Positions 49,222-60,597 of a DNA stretch of 64,000 nt are shown piece by piece. The notes under the pieces are model-generated. The model worked only from the letters and a program-made list of their open reading frames with translations, did not search any database and was not told the origin of the DNA. The number at the start of each line of letters is the position of its first letter. Position 1 is the first letter of the stretch. Source of the DNA: Arthrobacter sp. Hiyo8 (GTDB lineage: Bacteria > Actinomycetota > Actinomycetes > Actinomycetales > Micrococcaceae); assembly GCA_001549895.1 (NCBI GenBank), contig AP014719.1, forward strand, positions 4,402,001 through 4,466,000. The letters are read 5' to 3'. The translations under genes were made by a program, and so were the position numbers.

Positions 49222-52023
49222 TGTGAGCGAAACAACCAAACCGGACTCAGTTCCAACGGCAACGTCAACGGCAACCGCAAGCGCAGTGTCAACTGCCACC
49301 GCAACGGCACCAGACCCTTCAACAACCACTGCGGCACGGCGGCCGGTGGCCGGCCGAGGCTCCTGGTCCTCGACGGTCACTCGATGGCGTTCCGGGCGTT
49401 CTATGCCCTGCCGGCGGAGAACTTCGCCACATCCTCGGGCCAGCACACCAACGCCGTGCATGGCTTCACCTCGATGTTGATCAACCTCATCAAGGACCAG
49501 AAGCCCACCCACGTTGCGGTGGCCTTCGACGTCTCGGACGACACGACGTTCCGCAAGGCGGAGTACAGCGAATACAAAGGTGGCCGCAACGAGACGCCGC
49601 AGGAATTCCGCGGGCAGATCGATCTCATCGACCAAGTCATGGAAGCGTGGGGCATCAAGACCATCAAGATGCCCGGGTACGAGGCAGACGACATTCTTGC
49701 CACACTCGCGGCCCGGGGAGAGGCCGCAGGTTACGAAGTCCTCCTGGTTTCAGGGGACCGTGACGCTTTCCAGCTCATCACGGACAACGTGTTCGTCCTG
49801 TACCCGAAACAGGGTGTTTCCAATATTCCCCGCATGGACGCGGCAGCGATCGAAGAAAAGTACTTCGTTCCCCCGTCCCGCTACTCCGATCTCGCCGCGC
49901 TGGTAGGGGAGTCCGCCGACAACCTCGCCGGCGTTCCCGGCGTCGGCCCCAAGACCGCGGCCAAGTGGATCAACCTGTACGGCGGCCTCGAAGGGATCCT
50001 GGAGAACCTGGATTCGATCGGCGGCAAAGTCGGTGGAGCCCTCAGGGAAAACATCGACGCCGTCAAGCGGAACCGCCGCCTCAACCAGCTGCTCAAAGAC
50101 CTTGAGCTCCCCGTGACGCTCGCGGAACTCGAGGAGCCGCGCCCGAACCGCCAGGAGGTCGAGACACTCTTCGACACCCTTGAATTCAAGACCCTCCGCG
50201 CCCGGCTGTTCGCACTCTATGGCGACGACACCGCTGGCGCGCCCCCGAAACCATCGACGCGCCCGACTACAAGATCCTGGACGACGCCGCCGCCCTGGAG
50301 GAGTTCTTCTCCGCCGGTACGGGGAGCCGTGCCGCCGTCGCCGTGCAGTTGGTTCCCGGGCGGATCGGTGACGACGCCTCTGCCCTCGCCATCGTGCGTG
50401 CCAACGGGGCGGCCTACATCGAGTTGTCATCCTTGGACGCGGCGGCCGATGCCGTCCTTGCCAAGTGGCTTCAAGACCCCGAAGAAGCCAAGGTCATGCA
50501 CGAGTTCAAGGACGCGTTGAAGGCCCTGAACCACCGTGGACTCGGCCTGGAAGGCGTGGTGGACGACACTGCCATTTCGGGCTACCTGATCCAGCCGGAC
50601 CGCCGCAGCTACGAACTCGCCGAGCTCGCCCAGCACCACCTGAGGATCACCGTCGCGGCTGCGGCTGTACAAGCCGGCCAGCTGGAACTCGATCTTGGTG
50701 ATGGCCGGACGGGGCCGCCGCCAGCGCGCTCGTCCAGCAGGCCGCCGTCGTGCACACACTGAGCAAGCACTTCGAAAGCGAGCTCGCCGAACGCAAGGCC
50801 GAGGCGCTCCTGACCACCTTGGAGCTGCCGGTCGCACGGGTCCTGGCCCAGATGGAACTGTCGGGCATTGCCATCTCCACGGAACGCCTGAACGAACAGC
50901 TCGCGGACCTGGCGAAGGTGATCGACAACGCCCAGGAGCAAGCATTTGCCGCGATCGGCCACGAGGTCAATCTTGGCTCGCCCAAGCAGCTCCAGACCGT
51001 CCTCTTCGAAGAGCTCGGCCTGCCCAAGACCAAGAAGATCAAGTCCGGCTACACGACGGACGCTGCCTCGCTGAAGGCCCTCCTGGAGAAGACCGGCCAC
51101 GAGTTCCTGGTGCAGCTCATGGCCCACCGGGAATCCTCCAAGCTGGCCCAAATGCTGGAGACCCTCAAGAAATCGGTGGCTGAGGACGGCCGCATCCACA
51201 CCACGTACGCGCAGAACGTCGCGGCCACGGGGCGTATTTCCTCGAACAACCCCAATCTGCAGAACATACCGGTGCGCAGCGAGGAAGGCCGGCGGGTCCG
51301 CGGAATCTTCGTTGTCAGTGAGGGCTACGAATGTTTGCTGTCTGCCGACTACTCGCAGATTGAAATGCGCATCATGGCCCACCTGTCCGGCGATGAAGGC
51401 CTCATCCAGGCGTACAAGGACGGCGAGGACCTGCACCGCTATGTGGGCTCGCACATTTTCAACGTGGCACCGGAAGACGTCACTAGTGCCATGCGCTCCA
51501 AGGTCAAGGCCATGTCCTATGGGTTGGCCTATGGACTGACCTCGTTCGGCCTGTCCAAGCAACTGGAAATCTCGGTCGACGAAGCCAGGACCCTCATGAA
51601 GGACTACTTCGACCGCTTCGGCGCCGTGCGCGACTATCTGCGCGGCGTGGTGGAGCAGGCCCGGATCGACGGCTACACGGCCACGATCGAAGGCCGCCGT
51701 CGCTATCTTCCGGACCTGACCAGCACGGACCGCCAGCACCGCGAGATCGCCGAGCGCATTGCACTGAACTCGCCGATCCAGGGTTCGGCGGCGGACCTCA
51801 TGAAGCGGGCCATGCTCGGCGTTTCGGCCGAGTTGACCAGCCAGGGCTGAAGTCCAGGATGCTGCTGCAGGTCCACGACGAACTCGTCCTCGAGGTCGCC
51901 CACGGCGAACGCGAAGCCGTCGAAAAGCTCGTCACCGAACAAATGGGGACGGCGGCCGAGCTCACGGTGCCGCTCGACGTGCAGGTAGGCGTCGGCTCCA
52001 GCTGGTACGACGCCGGGCACTAG
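49222..52023 (+). CDS. polA: DNA polymerase I
   Basis: About 934 residues from GTG 49222. The 5'-3' nuclease domain contains LVLDGHSMAFRAFYALPAEN, AFDVSDDTTFRKAEYSEYKG, YEADDILATLA, GDRDAFQLITD, LVGESADNLAGVPGVGPKTA and EGILENLDSIGGKVG. The polymerase part has LNEQLADLAKVIDN, TAEGRIHTTYAQNVAATGRI, motif A LLSADYSQIEMRIMAHLSGD, motif B AMRSKVKAMSYGLAYGLTSF and motif C MLLQVHDELVLEVAHG. The 3'-5' exonuclease part lacks the usual acidic set, as in other actinobacteria. Breaks near 49355, 50240, 50707 and 51848 are single-base losses. The first 40 residues are a degenerate Thr/Ala repeat. Confidence 0.93.
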
Positions 52024-52110
52024 CGGGCCGCCGGCCTCCATAGCCGTTCTGCATGGGGCACGCCGCCGATATGGTGGCGTGCCCCCATGCTGTCTGGCTA
52101 GGCTCGGGAG

Positions 52111-53414
52111 GTGGCTGATCCCAAGGAAACAAACGAAAAGTACAACGTCAAGCGCTTTCGTTCCGTCGGCAAGGAGAACCCGGACTACGGACAAGCCCGT
52201 GATTGGCTCCGCGCCGTCGGCTTCGGATTCCATGACGAGCAGCGAAGCGATGAGCTCATCGACAAGATTCTCGCGATGTACCAAGCGGACAACCGTGAGT
52301 TGACCGGTGTTTACGTCAACGAAGAACCTCCGTTGCATGCGCTCAACCCGGGATTTCCGGTGGCGACATTTGGAACGCTGGAAAACAAGCTGAATGTTGG
52401 CTTCGGCGAAGAGCTGCGGACGCGCCAGATCACCGCGGTGACCGTGCGCGGAACGCACCGGCGGCATGGGATCCTGCGCGGGATGATGACCGCCGACCTC
52501 GCCGATGCCAAGGACGGCGGCTTCGCCATGGCCGCACTGACCGCATCCGAAGCGTCCATTTACGGCCGCTTCGGTTTCGGCGTCGCGACCTTCGAGCGAA
52601 GCATCAAGGTGGACACCGGTCCGAAGTTCCGCATCCGTCATGAGCCCGTTGGCCGGGTGGAGATCGCCGATCCACGCGTCCTCCTGGACCTAGCGCCCGA
52701 GGTATTCGAACAGGTCCACCACCGTACGCCGGGGTCCATCGTCAGGCAGGACTCCTACCGCCATCACGTGTCCGGGCGATGACGCGCGACGGCAGCGAAG
52801 ACAAGGCCATCAAATGTGCGCTCCACTATGCACCGGACGGCATCATCGACGGCTACGTGTCATACAAGTTCGCCGGCTGGGACACCAAGCCGTACACGGT
52901 GGAAATCGTGGACCTTGTCGCCGCGACGGACTCCGCGTACCTGGAATTGTGGCAATTCCTGGGCAGCATCGATCTCGTCGAACAGGTTTCCTGGCCCGAC
53001 GCTCCCGTTGAAGACCCCCTCGTATGGGCGCTCGAGGACGGACGCTGCATTGCGTCTTCCGACTACCGCGACATGTTGTGGTTGCGCGTCCTGGACGTCC
53101 CTGCAGCCTTGTCAGCCCGCCGCTACAGCGCCGATGGACGGTTGGTCCTGCAGATCCGGGATGCGCTCGGTTTTGCCGACGGTACCTGGGAATTGACGTC
53201 CGACGGCGGCGTTGTCACCGTCAATGCGGCGGATGGCGGGAGCCCTGACCTGAGCATGGACGTCACCGATTTAGGGTCTGTCTATTTGGGTGCCGTCAAT
53301 CCTGTAACCTTGGCTTCGGCTGGCCGGATCCGCGAGCACACGCCAGGAGCAGCATTGGCTGCCCGGCACATGTTCGCCGTCGAACGTCCAGCCCATTGCC
53401 TGACGCACTTCTAG
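52111..53414 (+). CDS. Eis-like GNAT acetyltransferase
   Basis: About 434 residues, joined across one lost base near 52779 where an accidental ATGA mimics a boundary. The N-terminal GNAT part has ATFGTLENKLNVGFGEELRT, VTVRGTHRRHGILRGMMTAD and SEASIYGRFGFGVATFERSI. The middle continues YVSYKFAGWDTKPYTVEIVD and the C-terminal SCP2-like part has DMLWLRVLDVPAALSARRYS and FADGTWELTSDGGVVTVNAA. This tripartite layout is that of Eis (enhanced intracellular survival) acetyltransferases, some of which modify aminoglycosides at several positions. Start at GTG 52111. Confidence 0.83.
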
Positions 53415-53459
53415 GCGCATCTCCACCCACACACTCGATCTACAACGGAAGAGGATTCC

Positions 53460-54387
53460 ATGGGGGAATTCCAGCCGGGGGCCACTCCTCCGGCCCATCA
53501 GGGCTGCCGGGCCGGCGGTCCTTGCTGGCGGCTGCCGCCGGACTCGCGATGACCGGCCTGGCGGCCTGCGCCCAACAACCGGCAGCCGCCCCCGCGCCAC
53601 GCCCCGCAACGGTTTCAACGCCGGTCGTGGACGAGGCCGGCCAGAATCCGGTGGTGCCCGAAACGCGGCCGGTGCCGCCGTCGAGGTCCCAGGTTGTAGC
53701 TGAATTTTCCGCGCGCAAGCCCGTCGAATGGGGTCTTGCGGTCCCCGGCGTGGTCTCGAAAACGGCGTCGACGCATGCGGTCCTCACGTTCGATGCTTGC
53801 GGTGGCCCCAAGGCTCGGACTGCGATCAACGATTGCTCAAGACCCTCCGCAAGCTCAGCGTTCCGCCACCTTGTTCGTCAATGGCCGGTGGATCAAGGCC
53901 AATCCCGGGCTGGCGGCCGAGCTCGCGGCCGATCCTTTGTTCGAGCTCGGCAACCACGGCTTCCGGCACCAGCCCCTATCGGTCAACGGACGCTCGGCGT
54001 ACGGAATCCGGGCACCGCCAATGCGGGTGAAGTGTATGACGAAATCATGGGCAACCAAGAGGTCATGGAGCGGCTTTCCGGCAAAGCCCCACGCTTCTTC
54101 CGGGCCGGAACCGCCTACTACGACGACGTCGCGGCGGCGATCACCAATGCCCTCGGACTGGTACCCGTGAGCTTCACGGTGAACGGCGACGGCGGCGCGA
54201 CCTTCCCGGCACCGACGGTCGCGGGCGAAGTGGGGAAAATTGCCGCAGGTCACGGCGCCGGCCAGATTGTGATCTCGCATTTCAACCAGCCCGCCGGCGG
54301 TACCGCGGAGGGCTATGCCGCGCCCTTCCGGGCCTGCTGGACCGTGGCGTGACGTTCGCGCGGCTTGGTGACACGCTGCCGCTTTGA
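53460..54387 (+). CDS. Polysaccharide deacetylase (NodB/CE4)-like lipoprotein
   Basis: About 309 residues from ATG 53460, with frame repairs near 53505, 53835, 54005 and 54335. The N-terminal region has LPGRRSLLAAAAGLAMTGLA ending in a lipobox-like AACAQQ, then a Pro/Ala linker. The catalytic part has HAVLTFDACGGP in the place of the usual TFDDGP, LFVNGRWIKANPGLAAELAA, the zinc-binding ELGNHGFRHQPLS (HxxxH) and IVISHFNQPAGGTAEGYAA. The C-terminus ends RLGDTLPL at TGA 54385-54387. It is a membrane-anchored deacetylase acting on cell-wall or related polymers; the second Asp of the NodB pair is absent in the TFDACGG form, which is typical of one subgroup. Confidence 0.78.
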
Positions 54388-54413
54388 CCCTCCTTGAGGC
54401 AAACGACTAGAAT
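54384..54413 (+). promoter_or_regulatory. rpsA promoter
   Basis: TTGACC (54384-54389) and TAGAAT (54408-54413) with an 18-base spacer form a good housekeeping promoter. The -35 overlaps the stop of the deacetylase gene. The resulting leader before rpsA is about 135 bases, room for S1 autoregulation. Confidence 0.6.
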
Positions 54414-54554
54414 GAACGGGCGCATACTACGTGCGCGCAAATTTACAATCCACAATTCAGGATGACCCGGCGTTTTGCCGTGTCCTGCGGACCGGCAACG
54501 GGAAGCGGGCGGTTTGCCTGACCGATACTCTATCCACAACGGAGCCCCTACTAC

Positions 54555-56028
54555 ATGACCATCACCTCCACCGAGAAGCCCGGTACCCCCGTAGTCGCGA
54601 TCAACGACATCGGTACCGCTGAGGACTTCCTCGCAGCTGTCGACGCCACCATCAAGTACTTCAACGACGGAGACCTCGTCGAAGGTATCGTCGTCAAGGT
54701 TGACCGCGACGAAGTTCTGCTCGACATCGGTTACAAGACCGAAGGTGTCATCCCTTCCCGCGAGCTTTCCATCAAGCACGACGTTGACCCCGGGGACGTC
54801 GTCTCCGTTGGCGATCAGGTCGAAGCCCTGGTGCTCACCAAGGAAGACAAAGAAGGCCGACTGATCCTCTCCAAGAAGCGTGCTCAGTACGAGCGTGCCT
54901 GGGGCGACATCGAGAAGGTCAAGGAAGAAGACGGTGTTGTCACCGGTACCGTCATCGAGGTTGTCAAGGGTGGTCTTATCCTCGACATCGGCCTGCGCGG
55001 CTTCCTGCCCGCATCCCTCGTCGAGATGCGCCGCGTCCGCGACCTTGCTCCGTACATCGGTCAGCAGATCGAAGCCAAGATCATCGAGCTGGACAAGAAC
55101 CGCAACAACGTTGTTCTTTCCCGCCGTGCATGGCTCGAGCAGACCCAGTCCGAGGTTCGCTCCACGTTCCTCAACAAGCTGGAAAAGGCCAGGTTCGTCC
55201 CGGCGTCGTTTCCTCCATCGTCAACTTCGGTGCATTCGTGGACCTTGGCGGCGTAGACGGCCTCGTTCACGTTTCCGAGCTGTCCTGGAAGCACATCGAC
55301 CACCCGTCCGAGGTTGTCGAGGTTGGCCAGGAAGTCACCGTCGAGGTTCTCGAAGTGGATCTGGACCGCGAGCGCGTGTCCCTGTCTCTCAAGGCCACGC
55401 AGGAAGACCCGTGGCAGACCTTCGCCCGCACCCACGCCTCGGCCAGGTTGTTCCGGGTAAGGTCACCAAGCTGGTTCCGTTCGGTGCGTTCGTCCGCGTC
55501 GAAGACGGCATCGAAGGCCTCGTTCACATCTCCGAACTGGCTGTCCGCCACGTTGAGCTTGCTGAGCAGGTCGTCTCCGTTGGCGACGAGCTCTTCGTCA
55601 AGGTCATCGACATCGACCTCGAGCGCCGCCGCATCTCGCTCTCCCTCAAGCAGGCTAACGAGGGCGTTGACGCTGAGAGCACCGAGTTCGACCCGGCTCT
55701 GTACGGCATGGCCGCTGAGTACGACGAAGAGGGCAACTACAAGTACCCCGAGGGCTTCGACCCCGAGTCGAACGAATGGCTCGAGGGCTACGAGACGCAG
55801 CGCGCCGCTTGGGAGCAGCAGTACGCTGACGCCCAGGCACGTTGGGAGGCTCACAAGAAGCAGGTTTCCCAGCACGCTGCTGACGACGCCGCTGCTGCCG
55901 CTTCCGGCGAGAGCGACTCCGGCACCACCAGCTACTCCTCCGAGCCGGCTGCCACCGAGTCCAACGCGGGCACCCTGGCATCCGACGAGGCACTCGCCGC
56001 CCTGCGCGAGAAGCTGACCGGCAACTAA
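54555..56028 (+). CDS. rpsA: 30S ribosomal protein S1
   Basis: About 491 residues with four S1 repeats: GDLVEGIVVKVDRDEVLLDI, GVVTGTVIEVVKGGLILDIG, GQVRPGVVSSIVNFGAFVDL and GQVVPGKVTKLVPFGAFVRV. The acidic, Ala/Ser-rich C-terminus follows (GMAAEYDEEGNYKYPEGFDP). S1 brings mRNA to the ribosome and is essential. Frame breaks near 55195 (GGGCC to GGCC) and 55437 (GCCCTC to GCCTC) can only be sequencing losses. It has its own promoter and ends at a strong terminator. Confidence 0.95.
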
Positions 56029-56059
56029 TTGCCACTGGCCCGGGTTTCCGGGCCGGATC

Positions 56060-56103
56060 AAAACGGCTCCTGCGATTCATTCACGAATCGCAGGAGCCGT
56101 TTT
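56060..56103. terminator. Strong bidirectional terminator after rpsA
   Basis: AAAACGGCTCCTGCGATTC (56060-56078) and GAATCGCAGGAGCCGTTTT (56085-56103) form a perfect 19-base-pair stem with a six-base loop, flanked by A and T runs on both sides. It ends rpsA and may also stop readthrough from the convergent YigZ gene. Confidence 0.92.
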
Positions 56104-56205
56104 GTTTAACCCCCTTGCACTGGTTGCCTGCTTGCCTGTGCCTCTCACCCGCGTCCCTCTTGCCCGGCTCCCCACGTGACAGGGGAGGGCATGTCCCGTG
56201 GGTGC

Positions 56206-56894
56206 TCAGGCCTGGACGTCGACCCATTCCGTTCCCCGCAAGTGGAGGCCCGAGGCGCCGCCGGTCAGGGATGCCAGCCGCTCACGGGCGTCCGCGATTG
56301 CGCCTGGATCATCGGGTAGCGCCACGCGCAGGATTGTCTCCGAGGGCTCGTAGCTAGTTTCGGCCATGACGTAGCCCGCGGAGCGCAGATCGTTTTCCAG
56401 CCTCCCGGCCGCTTGGTGGGGCACGGGATGTCGCACATCCGCAGGCGGCGGCGCTGGACCAGGGGAGCGGAGTCCAGCGCGGCCGAGATCGATTCGGAGT
56501 ACGCACGGACCAGTCCGCCCGCGCCCAGGAGGATCCCACCGAAATAGCGCACGACGACGGCGCTCACGTCGCTGAGGTCAGCCACCCCAGGCAAGGTCTC
56601 GCGTTTGATGAGCGCCTCAAGCATGGGGATGCCAGCTGTTCCGGAGGGTTCGCCGTCGTCGTTGGACCGCTGGATGACGCGGTCCGGACCGAGGACGAAT
56701 GCCGAGCAGTGGTGCCGGGCGTCATGGAATTCCTTGCGCAATTCCGCCACCAGGGCGCGGGCGGCGTCCTCGTCGGAAGCGCGGCGCAGCACCGTGATGA
56801 AGCGCGAACGTTTGATCTCGAGTTCGTGGCGGAAATCGTCTCCTGGCGCCAATGTTGTGTACGCGGTCGCCCGGCTTTCTTCCTGTTCTGCCAC
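56206..56894 (-). CDS. YigZ/IMPACT-family protein
   Basis: About 229 residues. The conserved IMPACT core has FRHELEIKRSRFITVLRRAS, FHDARHHCSAFVLG, IQRSNDDGEPSGTAGIPMLE and VVVRYFGGILLGAGGLVRAY. After one frame repair near 56430 the C-terminal RNA-binding-like domain has RLENDLRSAGYVMAETSYEP and LPDDPGAIADARERLASLTG. The family is linked to translation regulation and to proline dipeptidase-type folds, but its molecular role is unclear. Divergent from coaE with 22 bases between the starts. Confidence 0.87.
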
Positions 56895-56916
56895 CGACCC
56901 AGTCTAGTGTGGAGGG

Positions 56917-58134
56917 GTGCTGAAGATTGGACTTACCGGCGGGATCGCCTCCGGCAAATCGCTCGTGTCCGCCCGGCTGAGGGAGTTGGGCGCTGTCTTG
57001 ATCGACGCCGACGCGCTGGCCCGCGAGGTCGTGGAGCCGGGCACTCCGGGCTTGGCGGACGTCGTGGCCGAGTTCGGTAAAGACATCGTCGACGCCGAGG
57101 GGCGCCTTGACCGGGCACGCCTCGGCGCGATCGTCTTCGCCGAGCCGGATCGCCGCGAAGCGCTCAACGCGATCATCCATCCCCGGGTCAGGGAGAAGGC
57201 TGCGGCGATGCTCGCGACCGCGAAACCCGGCGACATCGTCGTCCAGGATATTCCACTCCTGGTCGAAACCGGGCAGGGCAGCAGCTTCCACCTGGTGCTC
57301 GTCGTCGATGCGCCGGACGAGGAACGGATCCGGCGCATGACGGAGATCCGAGGCATGACAGCGGAGGACGCGGTGTCCCGGATGGCCGCGCAAGCCAGCC
57401 GGGAGGAACGGCTGGCCGCGGCCGACATCGTGTTGGAAAACTCCGGAACCGTGGAGGAAGTCACCGAGCTGGTGGAAACCCTCTGGGAAGAACGATTGGT
57501 GCCGTTTGCCCGCAACCTCGCGGCGGCCGTCCGGCCCCACGAGCCGGCGGACCTGTATTGCGGCCGCCAAACCCCGACTGGCCGGCCCAGGCCGGGCGGC
57601 TGCTTGCCCGGATCCGGCGGCATCCCCGGAGGTGTTGGGCGCAGACCACATCGGTTCGACGTCGGTACCCGGCCTTCCTGCAAAAGACATCATCGACCTG
57701 CAGGTCAATGTGTCCTCGCTTGAAGCCGCAGACCGGATAGCGGGGGTCTTGGGTGAGGCAGGATTCCCGTTGCGGGAGGCCTCTGCCCGTGACACACCCA
57801 AGCCACCGGACTTGGATCCATCGGCATGGCAAAAGCGCTTCCATGCCAACGCGGACCCCGGCGGGCAGCCAATGTCCATGTCCGGGTGCTTGGAAGCCCG
57901 GGCTGGCGTTATGCGTTGTTGTTCCGGGATTGGCTCCGCGCCAACCCCGAGGCCGTGGCAATGTATGCGGCCCTGAAGCAAGAGCTTGCCGCGCAGTACG
58001 CCGGTGACGGCCGGACCCTGGCGTATGCGGAAGCCAAGGAGCCCTGGTTCACCGAGGTCGCGTGGCCGCTCATGGATGCCTGGGCCAGCAGCAGCGGTTG
58101 GCAGCCGCCGTCGTACTCCATGGCGCAAGGCTAG
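56917..58134 (+). CDS. coaE: Dephospho-CoA kinase fused to a GrpB/UPF0157 domain
   Basis: About 406 residues. The kinase part (residues 1-200) has the P-loop LTGGIASGKSLVSARLRELG, the acceptor-side IDADALAREVVEPG, HPRVREKAAAMLATAKPGDI and VQDIPLLVETGQ, and a lid region RIRRMTEIRGMTAEDAVSRM. The C-terminal part is a nucleotidyltransferase-like GrpB domain (LGADHIGSTSVPGLPAKDII, RVLGSPGWRYALLFRDWLRA). The fusion is usual in actinobacteria, as in mycobacterial CoaE. It performs the last step of CoA synthesis. Breaks near 57575 and 57870 are single-base losses. Confidence 0.92.
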
Positions 58135-58136
58135 GC

Positions 58137-58453
58137 ATGGCCCCGAAACGGAGAATCACGCCGCACCTTGAGGGACAGCGGCTCGGCGCCGTTCGTGCGT
58201 TGGCGTGGGGCGGCGTCGTCCTCATGCCGGGGCCGCGCTGCTGTGGTTCCTTGCCGGCGGCCGCGAGGAGTTCGTCGCTGGAACGCAGCCGGCGACGTGG
58301 CGCGTCCTCGTGCCGGGCACAGCTTTCTGGTTGGCATGGACCGCCTGGCTTGGGGCAGGAGTGTGGTTCGCCGTCAAGATGTTCCGTTCCATCATGGGGC
58401 GGCTCGACGACGGTTGGACCAGGCCAGGCGGAGGTGACGGTTCCACCGGATAA
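58137..58453 (+). CDS. Small membrane protein of unknown function
   Basis: About 106 residues from ATG 58137 (MAPKRRITPHLEGQRLGAVR), joined across one base near 58227. Two hydrophobic helices follow (ALLWFLAGG-type and TAFWLAWTAWLGAGVWFAVK). Basic N-terminus, no known motif. It lies two bases after coaE. A small dyad (58455-58473) follows and may terminate the transcript before uvrB. Confidence 0.6.
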
Positions 58454-58493
58454 CGCGGACAGTAACTGTCCGCGGGCGGGGTACATTGGATTC

Positions 58494-60578
58494 ATGAGTC
58501 TTGCCCAGGAGATCAACCGTGTGGTCGCGCCTTTTGAGGTCATCAGCGAATTCAAGCCGGCAGGTGACCAGCCGGCCGCAATCGCCGAGCTGACCGAAAG
58601 GATCAACAACGGCGAGAAAGACGTCGTCCTGCTCGGCGCCACCGGTACGGGCAAGAGTGCCACCACCGCCTGGTTGATCGAACAAGTGCAGCGGCCCACC
58701 TTGGTGATGGTCCAAAACAAGACCTTGGCCGCGCAGCTCGCCAACGAGTTCGGGAGCTGCTGCCCAACAACGCGGTGGAGTACTTCGTTTCCTATTACGA
58801 CTACTACCAGCCTGAAGCCTACGTCCCCCAGACGGATACCTTCATCGAGAAGGACTCCTCCGTGAATGAGGAGGTGGAGCGGCTGCGGCACTCGGCCACC
58901 AATGCGCTGTTGACCCGCAGGGATGTCATCGTTGTGGCTACCGTGTCGTGCATCTACGGCCTGGGCACCCCGGAAGAATACATCGCCGGGATGGTCACGC
59001 TCACCAAGGGCGCCGAAATGAACCGGGACGATCTCCTGCGGAAGTTTGTCGGCATGCAGTACACCCGCAACGACATGGACTTCCACCGCGGCACGTTCCG
59101 GGTCCGCGGAGATACCGTGGAGATCATCCCTATGTACGAAGAGCTGGCCCTGCGCATCGAGTTCTTCGGCGACGAGATCGAGAACATCTATACTCTGCAT
59201 CCGGTAACGGGCGACGTCATCCGCGAGGAAACCGAGATGTACATCTTCCCGGCCTCGCACTATGTCGCCGGTCCGGAACGCATGTCCCGCGCCATTACCG
59301 CCATCGAGAACGAGCTCGGGGAGCGGCTCAAGGTCCTCGAAGGCCAGAACAAGCTGGTGGAGGCCAGAGGCTGCGCATGCGCACCACCTACGATCTCGAG
59401 ATGATGCAACAAATGGGTTTCTGCAACGGCATCGAGAATTACTCACGCCACATCGATGGCCGCGGCTCCGGCACGGCCCCGCACTGCCTCATCGACTACT
59501 TCCCGGACGACTTCCTGCTGGTCATTGACGAATCCCATGTCACGGTTCCACAGATCGGCGCCATGTACGAGGGCGACATGTCGCGCAAGCGCACACTCGT
59601 GGACCACGGTTTCCGGCTTCCTTCGGCCATGGACAACAGGCCGCTCAAATGGGATGAATTCCTGGAACGGGTGGGCCAGACCGTCTATCTTTCCGCGACC
59701 CCCGGCAAGTACGAGCTGGGCAAGGCCGACGGGTTCGTCCAACAGATTATCCGCCCTACCGGACTGATCGATCCCGAAGTCATCGTGAAGCCGACCAAAG
59801 GCCAGATCGACGACCTCCTTGGCGAAATCAGGACGCGCGTGGAGCGCGACGAACGCGTCCTGGTCACCACCTTGACCAAGCGCATGGCCGAGGACCTGAC
59901 CGACTACCTGCTGGCCATGGGGTCAAGGTCCAATACCTGCACTCCGACGTCGACACCCTCCGTCGCGTGGAACTGCTCCGGGAGCTCCGCATGGGCAGCT
60001 TCGACGTCCTGGTGGGCATCAACCTGCTCCGAGAGGGCCTCGACCTGCCCGAAGTGTCACTTGTCAGCATCCTCGACGCCGACAAGGAAGGATTCCTCCG
60101 CTCGGCCACCTCCCTTATCCAGACCATCGGGCGCGCCGCCCGAAACGTCTCGGGCCAGGTCCACATGTACGCCGATCGGATCACGGACTCGATGGCGAAG
60201 GCCATTGAGGAAACCAACCGCCGCCGGGAAATCCAGGTCAAGTACAACACGGACAACGGGGTCGATCCACAGCCGTTGCGCAAGAAGATCGCAGATATCA
60301 CCGATCAGCTTGCCCGCGAAGACGCCGACACCCGCGAGTTGTTGGCCGCAGCCGGAAAGGGCGGCCGGACCGGTAAGGGCAAGGGCGCTTCGAAGGTCCG
60401 GCAAGATGGCCTGGCCGCGGCGCCGGCCGAAGACCTCGTGGGCCTGATCGAACAGCTGACCGAGCAGATGCACGCGGCTGCCGCTGAGCTCCAATTCGAG
60501 ATCGCTGCGAGGATCCGTGACGAGGTGGGCGACCTCAAGCGCGAACTCCGCCAAATGCAGTCCGCCGGGCACGCTTAG
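58494..60578 (+). CDS. uvrB: Excinuclease ABC subunit B
   Basis: About 696 residues, usual for UvrB. Starts MSLAQEINRVVAPFEVISEF. Helicase motifs: LLGATGTGKSATTAWLIEQV (I), VSYYDYYQPEAYVPQTDTFI with the beta-hairpin region, VSCIYGLGTPEEYIAGMVTL, LVIDESHVTVPQIGAMYEGD (II), VYLSATPGKYELGKADGFVQ (III), FDVLVGINLLREGLDLPEVS (V) and LIQTIGRAARNVSGQVHMYA (VI). The C-terminal UVR helix has LTEQMHAAAAELQFEIAARI. Breaks at 58755, 59370 and 59925, each one lost base in a C or G run, would be lethal to repair if real, so they are sequencing losses. No LexA-box-like site is visible in front. Confidence 0.94.
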
Positions 60579-60597
60579 GGTAAAGTTGGGGCTACGT

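Noticed and set aside
58455..58473. An SOS/LexA box before uvrB
   Set aside because: The GCGGACAG/CTGTCCGC dyad does not resemble the actinobacterial SOS box (TCGAAC-N4-GTTCGA) and is better read as a weak hairpin after the small membrane protein gene.
56722..59446. Large minus-strand frames opposite coaE and uvrB
   Set aside because: They are shadows of strongly conserved plus-strand genes; codon pattern and motifs support only the plus strand.
55195..59930. Programmed frameshifting in rpsA and uvrB
   Set aside because: There is no slippery heptamer with downstream structure, several independent breaks occur per gene, and each is a missing base in a short run.
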